Source: Brachynemurus nebulosus (lineage: Eukaryota > Arthropoda > Insecta > Neuroptera > Myrmeleontidae). From it: DNA of 64,000 bases. The translations under genes and the position numbers were made by a program. Every line of letters starts with the position of its first letter. Within the stretch, counting starts at the first letter, position 1. The stretch spans positions 124,001 to 188,000 of the forward strand of contig JAPWDM010000078.1 in NCBI GenBank assembly GCA_035578155.1. The letters are read 5' to 3'. The notes beneath the pieces are model-generated. The model was not told the DNA's origin, made no database searches, and was given only the letters and a program-made list of their open reading frames with translations. Positions 40,205-51,513 of this stretch are shown here, piece after piece.

Positions 40205-40530
40205 ACTGATAGTAACTAAATACAATAATTCAAAACACTTCAAAAAGAAGCTTGATTTGGGAAAAAATAATGTTATTATTCGGTGATATTATCAAATTTA
40301 CGAAAGTTTTTCAGCACCTAGGTTAACAAACGTACATAAAATGATAGAATGATAATGTCGGTAGTGGATTTATGGATTTTTGAAGTCATTCTTTTCAGTT
40401 TTACTGAAAATAAATATACAGGACTAGTAGGAAAAAGACTGTGGTTGGATTAAGTATATTTATAAAAGAAATTTCATCATTTTGATAGCAAAAATGAAAA
40501 GTTCAAGCTTAAATTACTTTAATTTAACCA
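40205..40530 (+). repeat. ~305-bp repeat family, single unit
   Basis: It carries AAGCTTGATTTGGGAAAAAA, AAAATGATAGAATGATAATG and GCAAAAATGAAAAGTTCAAG. The CCATC-flanked hAT MITE (40536) is inserted at its end, and the unit resumes after it with CACCTCAATTTAG. Confidence 0.6.
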
Positions 40531-40535
40531 TCCAT

Positions 40536-40768
40536 CAGGGCCGCACCTAGCCAATTTGGCGCCCGGGGCAGAGTTGAAAAATGGCGCCCCTGTAAAAAAA
40601 ATATTTCCTTTAAACTTCTTTCCTCCCAAAAATCAAGTGACGAGCAAAAAAAAAAAAACGTAAAATAACTAATTTTGGTGCCATCTTTAATCACTTTTTA
40701 GCACCCCCAAAATTTGGCACCCGGGGCGCGTGCCCCGGCTCCCTCCCATCGCGCTAGATCCGGCCTTG
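40536..40768. mobile_element. hAT-like MITE, 233 bp
   Basis: The ends are CAGGGCCGCACCTAGCC and CGCTAGATCCGGCCTTG. Flanking duplications CCATCCAT and CCATCAAT (7 of 8) lie at 40528-40535 and 40769-40776. The interior GTGACGAGCAAAAAA resembles the CAGGGCC elements at 39.0 and 42.1 kb. Confidence 0.78.
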
Positions 40769-40769
40769 C

Positions 40770-42126
40770 CATCAATCACCTCAATTTAGTTTAGAGCTCT
40801 TAAAAAATGTGATCCCCCAAAATTTGTGAATTGGATTCGTCTCTCAATTGGGTTTTTGGTAATTTTTTGAAATTTTATTAAAGTGCCGAGCTATGAATTT
40901 AATAAAATTAACCGGCCGAATTGACTTTGTTGATTGTCACCAGAAAACGTATTTCCACTAATTTGGTTGCGGCTTATAAAAGAAAACTTAAACAACCATC
41001 AGAGAGACAAGTTTTATTGAAATGGGCACGAGTTTCTGTTGAGTCGGATTGATACAAATTCGGTTTTACCTCATTGCGAGGGCGAATGAAGCAAAAGCTA
41101 GTCTAACCTAGACATTATAATCGAGCTTTTCGACTGTATGTAGGTACTTCACGAAATCATTGTCGCTTAATTAACTCATTGTTGTTTTCGGTGAAGGTAA
41201 GTTTTATGTTATGTCGTGTGTTTAAATCTTAGGCAATGTTGGTTGTTAACTTGTATTGTTTCTTAAAACTTCCTCAAAACCTCACATCCGTCTCCCCCGA
41301 TGGTACTCGCTCGAATCATTCAACACTTCTTGTTGTTCAACTTGAGAATTATTTATCTTACAACAAGGTAGTTAGTTATATTGTACAACAATATATATCT
41401 GTTTGCTTATATAACGTTACCTACCTTCTACTCTCTTATGGTTTTGATAATAACCTAAAATTACTTGAAGGTTTAATATATTTATGAACGTTTTGAAATT
41501 TAGTCGAATAAAGACGTAAATGCAAAAAAATTTCTTGGAATTTAGCAGTTGATTATGTTTATTTCCCTAATAGACCAAAAGAAAGTAACAAATTTTGGTG
41601 TCTCGAACACACATTCGTTATGATGTGCGTGGAGGATGAGGAAAGTAATGAGGGAACTAAGATTGTGAAGAAAAACTCCTTCGAAGGGCACTGAAAAATA
41701 TGATAGGGTTGAAAAGAAATCTGACAATGTAGGACTTTTCTCGTTCCGTTTCTATTTGAAATATCCGAAGGGATAGAGGTTAGTGTCATTAGCTGATAAG
41801 GGATTGAATTCGTTCCAAAGTTACAAAAGTCAAAATTTATTGTGCCTTTTTAGCGACCGGTGGGGGTATTTTTAAAGAAAATCCTTGGGAACAAATTTTG
41901 CTACCCTTTGAGAGATTTTAAATCACCTTCAACCGCTGATACGAATTTGAAAAAAAAAATGAATTACCGAATAAAAGTATGCTACGACTCTACCTTGGTG
42001 CAAAATTTCAAAATTTTTTCGAGTTTGGAGGAAATCTAAAAAAAAAAATTTCCAATTTTTCCAAAATAGTAAAAATGTCAATGACTTCAGAACCGTTGGA
42101 CAAGGTAAATTGCACGAAATAGATAA
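40770..42126. other. Intergenic, no gene seen
   Basis: Short frames such as 41236-41487 lack start context and domains. GTAAGT at about 41197 is a donor-like site without a linked exon. Confidence 0.4.
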
Positions 42127-42134
42127 TGTGGAAC

Positions 42135-42329
42135 CAGGGCTTTGGAGAGAAATGGCGCATCCTGGGAATAAATCGCATTTTTTAAAAATTCCCTCCCAAA
42201 GAATAACTGGTGAGCAAAAAGAAACTCTTAACTTTTTTTCCGCTCCTTCTACCGACAGCTACAGACATCCTCCTCACGCCCGGGCCCCGGGGCTGCAATC
42301 CCAGCTACCCCACCTTCTCGTCGAGCCTG
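42135..42329 (+). mobile_element. hAT-like MITE, CAGGGCCGTGGAGAG family
   Basis: It starts CAGGGCTTTGGAGAGAAATG and ends ACCTTCTCGTCGAGCCTG. A perfect 8-bp duplication TGTGGAAC lies at 42127-42134 and 42330-42337. It is the best reference copy of this family in the window. Confidence 0.85.
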
Positions 42330-43679
42330 TGTGGAACCAAAGAATAGTGGTGAAATTTTCTACAATTCCACACAATAACTTTGGTTAAGTTTTTCTAACC
42401 AAATCCTCTCTCGCGCATGACCTGAAAACCAATTAATTGTATCAGTCACGTTTAAATACACCGTAGATGCATATATTATGTCGATATATATATGCATATA
42501 TATTTCGATATATGTATATATTTCGATAATAATTATAATGTAACCAAATGTACAGGAGCGCCGTATTAATCGGTCACTGAGCTGTGCTAATGTCATTTAT
42601 TCGCCATTGACTATAAACACATTGACAAACATATTTCCCTGGCAAAAATAAATGTGCCTCTAAAAATGTGTCAACATTTCGTTACCCACGAAAATTATTT
42701 CTGGCTTGATACAAATTATTATTTTTAGTGTTCCGTACCAGAGATAAAAGATTTGATGCACTTGTTTGATGCTACTTGAAAATTAGTAAAACCAATTTTT
42801 AAAAACAAAATGTTGAATCCACTTTCATCATTCAATCGCGCAACCTAGAGGCAAATATATGACTGGCTTGAAATGCACATGTTTTGTACATTCATACAAT
42901 GTATTTGAACTACGAAGTTAACGTCTGTGTTCGTAATACGTATGAGAGCACATATACATACGTAGAAGTCCAGCAGATGATGTCCAAAACAAACACAACA
43001 TCCATTTAAATGTCAGCGATCATCTATCATAAAATATGTGTTGTGTCTAAAGCATATAATATTTTAGCGGGACCGACCAGAAAATTATTATACATATGTA
43101 TACAACATGTCCAATTAAAAACGTCCACAACATGTACAAGTCATACCCAATAATTTTTTGGTACACCCGCTAGTCTATATATACCTATTGTTAATTTTGT
43201 TAGTGCAAGCGTAACCGGAAACAAACAAAATCATTTCTTTATCGTCTCACAATTCGTTTTGTCAATATGTCATTCATAAGTCAATCAAAATTTCGCACGT
43301 AAAATTTTCGCATACTGCGGCGAAATATGCGGCCGCTTTGAAATTTCATATTTTGCACCAAATGTATTATTTGGCGAGATGTGTGTATATGATTTCTAAG
43401 TGTATTCAGTTAGTTTATGCCAGTTCAAACGAAATAATGCTTTTAAATATTTTCGTATATAAAAATTATTGGATATTCGAGTTTTGCTGCCTGTGGGTCA
43501 CCGGCATACTATGTATATTTAGGGCTCATAGAAAAAATTGGAAATTTACTAATGCAGGTTGTCTGGCTAGAATGATTCTGTTCCCACTGTTGCCACAACC
43601 ATTAGGTCTACGATTGTTTGCCTTCGAAGGTGTGGAGTACCGAAATACATCAATCCAATGTTTGTAAACGCTTGCAAAC

Positions 43680-44290
43680 ACAACATTTTTGCTATCAAAA
43701 TGACAAAATTTCTTTGAGGAATATAACTGGTTGAATAGAAGTGGGCTTTCGAATAGTCTTACATGTTTAATTTTGGTAAAAATGAAACGAATGATCCCAA
43801 AAACGTATAAGTTGCTCCCAATTTTATCATTCTATCATTTTTTCTTAACGATATCTATGCCATTAAAATTTTTAGTAAACTTGATGACGTCATCAGGTTA
43901 AAATTTTTTTTGCTCAAATCAAACTTTATGGAAGCGTTTTGAATTAAAGTATGACTTAAAGTGAATATTAGGGTAGTTTGGGTGCGCAATTTTCATTTTT
44001 GCCATCAAAATAACGAAATTAATCTTAGAAATTGCTCGATTCAACACAAGTCTTTTTTTCTAGTAATTTTACATGACCTACTATGGTAAAAATTCGAAAG
44101 TCTATAAGTGTGTTTCGATTTTATCATTCTACCATTTTATCTACAGGCTTTTGGACATTGAAAAATCCCTTTTTTATCAAATCAGGATTAGTAGAAGGGA
44201 TTTGAATAAGGCTGGTTAAATGATCTAGTGTAATTTTGGTATGAATTCCTTATTCTTGTTTTCAAAATGGCAAAATTCCATTCAGAAGTA
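43680..44290 (-). repeat. ~305-bp repeat family, inverted pair of units
   Basis: Two units in reverse orientation to 16.6-17.56 kb, with TTTTGCTATCAAAATGACAA, ATTTTATCATTCTATCATTT and GATGACGTCATCAGG. They end about 170 bp downstream of the gene A stop. Confidence 0.65.
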
Positions 44291-44439
44291 TGTATTTTTG
44301 AAAAGAATTCGTTACTTGGGGCTGCAGCAACTACACCACTGCGTATACTGAATGATCAATTATCAAAAATTGTGAAATAGATGGAAATGACAATCACTTT
44401 TGAGAAAATGAAACATCAGAAATATGAGTAAAAAGTGTA

Positions 44440-44445
44440 TTTATT
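44440..44445 (-). terminator. Poly(A) signal of gene A
   Basis: AATAAA on the minus strand, only about 13 bases after the stop codon, implying a very short 3' UTR. Confidence 0.55.
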
Positions 44446-44457
44446 TTTTAATAGGCA

Positions 44458-45432
44458 TTATAAAATCTCTTTACAACCTTTCTGATCGTTTACCAGCGTC
44501 CACTCGAGTACAGGCTCCATACACTGTTTATTTTCAAATTCGCAAAGATTATTAAACGTGTGCTTTTCCTTGTCCTTAGTTTCAGCACACACAGGCATCA
44601 TTATCTTTGGACACGGTCGCGGACAAGGCTGTTTTCCTTCACAACTTCCATCCTCCTTGATAAGCACCCAATTCATTGTAACATGTTCACACTGTTCATT
44701 TTCAAACACGCACTTGTTGCTAAATGTGCGTTTCAGGCCGGTGGTTTTTGCCTCACCGCAGACCGGATTATATTCTCTGGTGCAAGGTTTTGGGCAACGT
44801 GGGGGGCATGGTCCATTGTCGTTCAGTATTGTCCATCCAATCACCGGTTCTATACATCGCTTGTTTTCAAATTCGCATCGGTTATTAAATGTTTGTTTCA
44901 CACCGCGTTTACTAAAGGCGCAGACTGGCATCAGTATCTTTGGACAGGGCCGTGGACATGGCTGTTCGACGTCACAACCGGCATCTTCGTCAACAAGAGT
45001 CCACTCTAATTCAACGTTTTGACACTGTTCATTTTCAAATTCACATTTATTGGCAAAAGTTTTTTTCACTCCAGTTTTTTTCGCTTCGCCACAAACTGGT
45101 TTATATTCTCGCGTGCATGGATGCGGGCATTTTTTTGGGCAATCGTGTTCAGCGTGTAATATCCATTTTGCATTCAATTCGGAACATTGTGCGTATTTAA
45201 ACATACACATATTTGGAAATGGTTTCATTTGGCCATCTTTGTCCACACCGCACACTGGTTTATATTCTTGCGTACATACTGGATTACAGTCGGGAGTAGA
45301 TCCACGCGAAAAGTGGATTGTTACAGTTACTGAAAAATTCAAAAAAAAAAAAAAATTTCTTTTAGTTAATAAAATTTTTGAATGAATAATTATTTAATAC
45401 TTACAGAAACAACTTACAACAATCAGCTTCAT
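44458..45432 (-). CDS. Gene A: secreted five-domain Kazal-like protease inhibitor
   Basis: Two coding exons on the minus strand: exon 1 is 45432-45405 and exon 2 is 45329-44458, with a 75-bp GTAAGT...CAG intron in phase 1, giving 299 residues. The exon 1 start supplies a signal peptide that an unspliced reading lacks (MKLIVVSCFL, then TVTIHFSRGS). Five Kazal-like domains lie at about residues 24-73, 77-128, 134-184, 188-239 and 245-295, each with six Cys in C-x3-C-x7-C-x14/15-C-x6-C-x14/15-C. Each has PVC before C3 and a conserved Trp before C6. By Kazal numbering the P1 residues are Q, R, K, R, K, so domains 2-5 suit trypsin-like targets. Domains 2-3 and 4-5 are a tandem duplication of a two-domain unit. 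There is no membrane segment, so the protein is probably secreted into haemolymph, saliva or gut. The family call rests on Cys spacing and the PVC...F-x-N-x-C motif; the target enzyme is unknown. Confidence 0.9.
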
Positions 45433-45495
45433 TGTTACAACTGACGCTTGAAAGAATCTCAAAAAATATTGCGTTCAATCAATATGTTGTATCCA

Positions 45496-45504
45496 ATTTA
45501 TATA
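45496..45504 (-). promoter_or_regulatory. TATA-like box of gene A
   Basis: On the minus strand this reads TATATAAAT, about 65 bp upstream of the gene A ATG. A WGATAR site (TGATAA on the plus strand) lies at 45563-45568. The foldback element starting at 45720 limits the simple upstream region to about 200 bp. Confidence 0.5.
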
Positions 45505-45640
45505 CATTCTTGAAAACCAATCAGTGTTTACAAGAAATAAAAGTGTTGTCTGTTTGAATATTTGATAATGGTAAAATTTTATGGGCCGACGAGAAAAAAA
45601 AATAGGTCAGAAGATACTAGACTATTTTTGGAATGATTAT

Positions 45641-45643
<3 letters not shown>

Positions 45644-45719
<76 letters not shown>
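45644..45719. repeat. (TA)n microsatellite, left of foldback
   Basis: A pure AT tract of about 75 bp ending at the foldback element boundary. Confidence 0.95.
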
Positions 45720-45723
<4 letters not shown>

Positions 45724-46347
45724 GGTGGCGCAAAAAAACCATATATTTTTCTTTTTTTGTCTCATAGGAAAAAAAGGTAATTTAGCTCGATTTAAGAATG
45801 CTCACCAAAAATTAGCTCGATAAAAAATTTTTTAAGGGTCGCTCAAAACTTTTTAAAATTTGAAAATGGGCCAAAAATCGATTTTTGTTTTTTATCAAAT
45901 TTTTTTTCTCATGCCTGCATATGTTTGTATATTGAATAATAAAAAATTCCTCCAAATTTTAACTCAAAAAATTGATAATAAAAGTTCGCTCAAGAGTTCT
46001 GAAAGTTTTTCAAGTTAAAATATTTAATATTTTTTAGCGTCTCTAAAAAATATTAAATATTTTGACCTTAAATTCCTGAGCGACCTTTTATTATCAATTT
46101 TTTGAGTTAACATTTGGAGGAATTTTTTTTTATTTAATGTACAAACATATGCAGGGATAAGAAAAAAAAGTTTGATGAAAAATAAAAATCGATTTTTGGG
46201 CCATTTTCAAATTTTAAAAAGTTTTGAGCGACCCTTAAAAAATTTTTTATCGAGCTAATTTTTGGTGAGCATTCTTAAATCGAGCTAAATTAACTTTTTT
46301 TCCTATGAGACAAAAAAAAGAAAAATATGTGGTTTTTTTGCGCCACC

Positions 46348-46351
<4 letters not shown>
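45720..46351. mobile_element. Foldback element (Tc1/mariner-like MITE), 632 bp palindrome
   Basis: Both ends read TTAGGGTGGCGCAAAAAAACC outward, and the whole element is a near-perfect inverted repeat with arms of about 315 bp around a centre near 46040. Pure (TA)n tracts flank it on both sides, consistent with a TA target. It begins about 290 bp upstream of the gene A start codon. Confidence 0.85.

Positions 46352-46417
<66 letters not shown>
46352..46417. repeat. (TA)n microsatellite, right of foldback
   Basis: A pure AT tract of about 66 bp starting at the right boundary of the foldback element. Confidence 0.95.
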
Positions 46418-46421
<4 letters not shown>

Positions 46422-46980
46422 ATATGATTATGACATAAACAATTTTTTATTTTGACTTACTGAATAACACTGGACTAGACTTGAATAATAAGTCTTTCTT
46501 AGCCTTAGAAAATTTACTACTGAGGTACAAAAAACAAGAAAAAAATCATTAAGGTCAGAACTGGATATATACAGGAATATTAGGAAAAATAAATCTAAAA
46601 AGGATTAAGCCCTAAATTACTCTAATTCAACCTAATTCTGATTCAAGGAATTCTGTCATCTTGATAACTAATCATGTCAATTCAAACACATCAAAATAAT
46701 TTTAAATTTTTTTTTTTTTTTTTTTAAATTTTGTTTACATTTAGCAATTTTACAAAAAGGTTTGAATCTCGATTCTTTTATTAAAAACTAACTTCCAAAT
46801 ATTGACTTTGATCTGCATTTTGATCAAGGTAAAATTGATTAAGAATGGTTTGATATCATAAACAAATGAAGCAAAATTAAGCATACACTCTTAAGTCACG
46901 ATAGTTACATTAATATAAAAATAACAAATAGAAAACGAGATCGAAAACTAAGTTCGTCTGATTTTGCTTCATTTGGTGTA

Positions 46981-46986
46981 TTTATT
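46981..46986 (-). terminator. Poly(A) signal of gene B
   Basis: AATAAA on the minus strand about 120 bases after the stop. It is the first canonical hexamer downstream. Confidence 0.4.
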
Positions 46987-47103
46987 TGATGACATCAGAC
47001 CATTTTTAATTGAGCACTTATATTTTAAGATAATATCTAAATTATATAGAAATAACAATTGCATGACAATAGATTCTGTTTCGGATCTTTTTTTACAAGC
47101 TAA

Positions 47104-47749
47104 TTATTGTTGACCTTGACAACCGGCATGCGCACTAAGCAAGAACCATCTTTCCTCCGGTTTTTCACACTGTTCCTGTTTAAAGAGACACGGATTATTA
47201 AATGTTTTCTCCAAACCATCCTTATCGCTTCTCGCGCAAACATAACGCATTTCCCGTGTACAAACTTTCGGGCATGGATCCGTTTCGAAAAATTTACACT
47301 GCGCGAAACCAAGGAGACGCCATTCCTCGTTCGGGTGTAAACATTCTTGTTCATTTTTAAATACACACAAGTTACCAAATTGCTGATATTTGCCATCTTT
47401 ATTGCGAGCACAAACCGGTTTTAATTCTCGCGTACACATTTTTGGACAACCCTGATTTAACGGTTGTGGACACGCAGTTTTACTATGCAATTTCCATTTT
47501 TGTTCTTGATGAAGACACTGATGCGCCTCGAAGGTGCAAGCGTTGCCGAATTCTTGCATTTCGCCTGCGTTATTCACGCCGCAGACGGGGGCGTGTAGCA
47601 TGGTGCATGCTTTGTGACAGTCATCGTTGTCACTGCGTGCAAGATGGAGCGTTATTATAACTAAAAAAAAAAAAAAAATTGGGTTATCTTCTCGGATAAT
47701 ATTTCTGATAATTTTACTTACATGAGCAAGTCAAAAGTAGCACTTTCAT
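47104..47749 (-). CDS. Gene B: secreted three-domain Kazal-like inhibitor
   Basis: Exon 1 is 47749-47722 and exon 2 is 47660-47104, separated by a 61-bp GTAAGT...TAG phase-1 intron; the product is 194 residues. The signal peptide (MKVLLLTCSF, then IITLHLARS) is completed only by splicing. Three Kazal-like domains lie at about residues 24-73, 81-131 and 139-190, followed by a short QGQQ tail. Predicted P1 residues are M, R and R. Domain 2 has one extra residue between C4 and C5 (EQEC), a feature shared only with gene D. Domain 3 has RYVC in place of the usual PVC. It is the close paralogue of gene D, to which domains 2 and 3 align without gaps. It lies head-to-head with gene C. The role is inferred as a secreted serine-protease inhibitor. 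Confidence 0.9.
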
Positions 47750-47816
47750 TGTTATCACCTTCTAATGTCCACTGTTTAATATTGCTGATATTTGGAACAT
47801 ATGTTAGATATTTCTT

Positions 47817-47826
47817 ATTTATATAT
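47817..47826 (-). promoter_or_regulatory. TATA-like box of gene B
   Basis: The minus strand reads ATATATAAAT about 70 bp upstream of the gene B ATG, with a TCAG initiator-like motif near 47785-47788. A GATA-type site (TGATAA) is at 47891-47896, inside a block shared with gene D. Confidence 0.5.
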
Positions 47827-47865
47827 TATTTTAACGAGTAAAAAATTCATTACTTTTAACACATT

Positions 47866-47920
47866 TACCAAACAAGGAAAATATGACTGCTGATAACTGA
47901 ACGGGTCAAAAATGTCAAAC
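47866..47920 (-). promoter_or_regulatory. Upstream block shared by genes B and D (copy at gene B)
   Basis: The stretch ACCAAA..AGGAAAATAT..TGATAAC..GAACGGGTCAAA..TCAAAC recurs at 55091-55152 upstream of gene D in the same order and orientation. It contains a WGATAR site and a TGACC half-site on the minus strand. It may be a regulatory element kept after duplication, or simply residual homology. Confidence 0.45.
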
Positions 47921-48176
47921 GACTTTTATTAATTTTATTTTATTTCATAATTAATCTGTACGATTTTTAAAGGCGTACTAAATGTGCGACGATTAGAAAA
48001 TTTACTCTCAAAATTCTGACATTAATAATTATTTTATTAAATCTCTTCGCCGTCCAAGTTGATTCTAGCGATACAATAACCCAAAGAAGTGAAAGTAATC
48101 AAACCATTTTTGGGTATCATACCCAAGTTACCTACTTCAAATTCAAGCAGAAAATACAATGTCCATACCACTTTAA

Positions 48177-49062
48177 GGGGGGGGTAAGGTTTTAAACGCG
48201 AAAAAAAGGCATATTTTCATGATTTTTTTTTGGAGATATGAATAATGTTGGCTTATTTATTTCATATACACGTTATAGTATAACATCTGAAGTATCTTTG
48301 AAAAAATTATCAATTACAAATATCGATAAATAAGTCCGTGACAGTGAATTTCCGGAGGCGCCTCGAAAAAAAGTTGTTTTGCGGTGAACATCATAACTTG
48401 GTACCGGATCATCCGAGACAAAAAAATCGAAATGCGTTTAAAAGACGATATGTTTCCCTAGGGAGTCACGAAGAGTTTTTTGTATTTTTTCGATTTTTTT
48501 ATTTTTGGCAGCATTTTGAAGTGAAAAACGCAATTTTTGCTAAAAATTTCGGTTAATTTTTTATTATAAACTGGAAAAAAATAGCAAAAAAAAAAAAAAC
48601 TCGACCTCATTACCTGTTGATTTATGTGTAGAAACAGTGTACAAAATTTCAACAAAATTGGTGAAGTAGATTTTGAGTTATGATGTTCACGGACTTCAAA
48701 AATGTTGTTTGCGAGAAAATGGATTTAAAGTTTTTTATACTCAAAAATCCAAAACTAAGCATCAATAAAATTATATAATTTTTTATACTTACGCGGGTAA
48801 TTATAGTAAGTATTTGTTTTGTATAAGATTTGTAAGTATAAAATTAAAGTAAATTTTATACTTAGCAGGTAGGCGCGTCGCGCAGCTACCAGACAGGTAT
48901 AGAAATCGAGCATGAGGGCCGGTCGCTTGAAACGCTGTATCTTCATTAGTTTTGCTCGGATTTACTTGAAATTTTGACACAACACGCTCGACATGTTGTA
49001 CATTCAGAAAAAAAATTTAAAAAAAAAATGTAAAAAAAAATTTTAAAAACCTTACCCCCCCC
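48177..49062. mobile_element. TTAA-flanked MITE (piggyBac-like), 886 bp
   Basis: TTAA lies at 48173-48176 and 49063-49066. The ends are GGGGGGGGTAAGGTTTTAAA and its near-perfect complement AAAACCTTACCCCCCCC. It lies between the divergent genes B and C, starting about 430 bp upstream of gene B. Confidence 0.82.
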
Positions 49063-49082
49063 TTAAAAAAAAAAATAAAAAT

Positions 49083-49842
49083 TAGGTTTGTGTTCCTCTC
49101 GTGGCTTCACATTTTAAAAGTGTAATAAAAAAAAGACCTTTTTCGAGACCGTAATAAATTTTATGACTTATTTTGGTAAAAATATTTTATCCTTTTAAAT
49201 TTTTCAGTATTTTTAAATTGTGTTTAAAAAAAAGTTCAAGTTCTATATGGGTTTATAATTAATTAATTAAATTCTGGTAAAAAGTAAATGGCTTAAAATC
49301 GCACTACGACAAGTTTTTTAAATTTTCAAAAATTATTTTCGAAAATTGTTTTAGGTAGGTATATACAATAAAATAATTGAATAAATTGTATCCATGTATG
49401 TATTTGTTACATAATATGTATTGTAACCACATCCATAAAAGCAATAAAATATTGACCACGGGATGCTATTCGTGTGTTTCCCTTTTTAGTTTTTGTGTTG
49501 AGTTGCAATTTTAGGGTCGGGTCGATGTTTTTCAACCGCGGGATGTAAATCATGATCAGCCGATAAAATAAAGTTCATAATCTAATTGGCATTTTGAAAT
49601 TTCCAACTTTAATGCAAGCAATATCAAGGATTTATGATTTTTTTCTTCGTTACATATAAATCCATATTGAACTTAAAATTTTTTTTAACTTAATTTAAAA
49701 ATATTGAAAATCTTAAAAATATAAAAATTTTTTTACCAAAATAAGTCATAAAATTAATTACGGTCTCTGAAAAGGTGAATTTTTTTTTTTTTATTACCCT
49801 TATAAAATGTGAAGCCACGAGAGAAACACAAGCCAAAAATTA
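49083..49842. mobile_element. Foldback-type repeat with ~130-bp inverted arms
   Basis: The left arm GTTCCTCTCGTGGCTTCACA..(49083-49215) is complementary to TGTGAAGCCACGAGAGAAAC near 49808-49830 and to sequence back to about 49700. The arms keep TTTTATGACTTATTTTGGTA and its complement. It abuts the TTAA MITE at 48177-49062 upstream of gene C. Confidence 0.72.
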
Positions 49843-50246
49843 CTTTTACATTTATACAAATTTCATTTTTTGTCAGGAAAATATTTGGAACATAAAGACG
49901 GCTTGACTTTCATCTAGTTTGATTTAAGGTAGAAAGTTTTGAGCCTCTATTCCTTTGTTCCAAATTCATTTCCAAATGTTGATTTGTGATATTTATCACG
50001 TTCGGTTGGGATATACTTTCAGGCTGATTAACTAATTTTAAACTATTATTTAACGTTGTAAAAACATGTTTTATTGACGTTAGATTAAAATAAAAATTGG
50101 TTTGAGATCAAGGATAAATTGAAAATATAAAGTCCGTTCGTCTAACCTGTTACCTATTGTCTAGGACTGATCAGATTAAACCAATAATTGAGAGATATCG
50201 TGAAGTCAACACTTGAAACTTACTATTTATGTAAATAATATCTGCC

Positions 50247-50259
50247 TATATATAGATAA
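50247..50259 (+). promoter_or_regulatory. TATA-like box of gene C
   Basis: CTATATATAGATAA lies about 90 bp upstream of the exon 1 ATG at 50341. It overlaps an AGATAA site at 50254-50259. A TCAGT initiator-like motif follows near 50295. It supports the upstream two-exon model rather than the ATG at 50618. Confidence 0.45.
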
Positions 50260-50340
50260 AATATAAAATTTCAATTACAGTCCTAATAAATGAATCAGTG
50301 ATATCGGTAGTCGACTAAAAACAAACGTAAATTTACAACA

Positions 50341-51211
50341 ATGGATTTTAAAAATTACATTTTAAGTAAGTTAAAAATTTTTTTTATTTCTAATCGTCCA
50401 AAAATTTAAAATACTTAAATAATAGGGATAAAAGAACCCTTTTTTTAGCAATATATTTTCGAAAAATTTTAATGGTTTATCTAAACTGAGATTTTATATA
50501 AAAAAACAAAAAAAGCAAAACCAAATTAAAACAAAAACAATAACAAACTAAAACAAAAACAAACTAAAACAAAAATAAGCTAAAACAAAAATAAACTGTT
50601 GTTCTTTTAATTTTTCAATGCGTTTCATCTTTTTTACAGTTTTTGTCGCATTCGCGGCACTTTTACCCGTCACCAAAACTGCTCCAAACAGAGTTTGTCA
50701 TCCAATTTGTCCAAAAATTTATCAACCAGTGTGCGCCAAAGAGAATACCGGCGCCTTAAAACTATTCCATAACCAATGTCAACTTACCTACGAAAATTGC
50801 AATAGTGGCATGGCTGCTCGCTGGACTCTCGTCGAACTGGACGAATGCATTCGTAACGACTGTCCCAAATTTTGTACGGATCGCTACGACCCCGTTTGTG
50901 GTCAAAATCATCAGGGACAATTGAAACAATTTAATAGCTTATGCCATTTTAAACGAGTACAATGTATGGATCTTATAGCAGGATGGAAATTTTTCCGAAA
51001 TTCTAAGTGTCCATCATCCGCGACGTCGTTCGCGACCCCATATATGTCACGTGAATGTTTGGGTATTTGTACGATGGAGTATCGGCCAATATGTGCACTA
51101 AATAGTTCTGGGCGGGTGAAAGAATTTGATAATAATTGTATGTACGAGAATGAACTCTGTACGAATCGGGATGCCGTGTGGAAAGTGATCAATGAGGGGC
51201 CGTGCACATAA
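50341..51211 (+). CDS. Gene C: secreted three-domain Kazal-like inhibitor
   Basis: Preferred model: exon 1 is 50341-50365 and exon 2 is 50640-51211, with a 274-bp GTAAGT...ACAG phase-1 intron; the product is 198 residues. The signal peptide begins MDFKNYILIF and continues VAFAALLPVTKTA. An in-frame ATG at 50618, inside the intron end, would give another signal peptide (MRFIFFTVFVAFAALL) without splicing. I prefer the spliced model because all four sister genes have the same phase-1 intron and a TATA-like box lies at about 50247. Domains lie at about residues 28-78, 83-132 and 148-197, with a 15-residue Ser/Thr-rich linker before the third. Predicted P1 residues are K, D and M. The first domain shares C-x-P-x-C-P-K/R-I-Y/F-QPVCA with gene E. 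The secreted inhibitor role is inferred from the family. Confidence 0.88.
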
Positions 51212-51295
51212 TTAAATTTTTTGATTTTGGTTGTTGTTTTAAGAATGATCTGATATTTTTTTATTTGAATATTTATTACATTTTTTATGTTAGAT

Positions 51296-51301
51296 AATAA
51301 A
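51296..51301 (+). terminator. Poly(A) signal of gene C
   Basis: AATAAA 85 bases after the stop, followed by a T/GT-rich stretch (GTGATGTTTTTTCG). Confidence 0.6.
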
Positions 51302-51513
51302 GTGATGTTTTTTCGTTATAGAAAATTTTTATGTACCTATAAAATAAAAAATTGTTTTAAACAATAAGCAACGTTGTGGTTTTTCGCAAAATACCATTTC
51401 TAAACTTTTGGAACATTGCAGTTTCAAGTTTCCATTGCACTTAAAAAAGTTTCCATTTAATATTGAAAATAAGCACAATTCATGAAAATTTGGCTTACAT
51501 GAGTTATAGAGTA

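Noticed and set aside
43338..43667. 109-residue open frame
   Set aside because: No domain, no signal peptide in good context, no splice-linked exon; composition fits chance in AT-rich DNA.
44558..45385. Several long plus-strand frames opposite gene A
   Set aside because: They are antisense shadows of the Cys-rich minus-strand exon, which has the conserved domains and splice sites.
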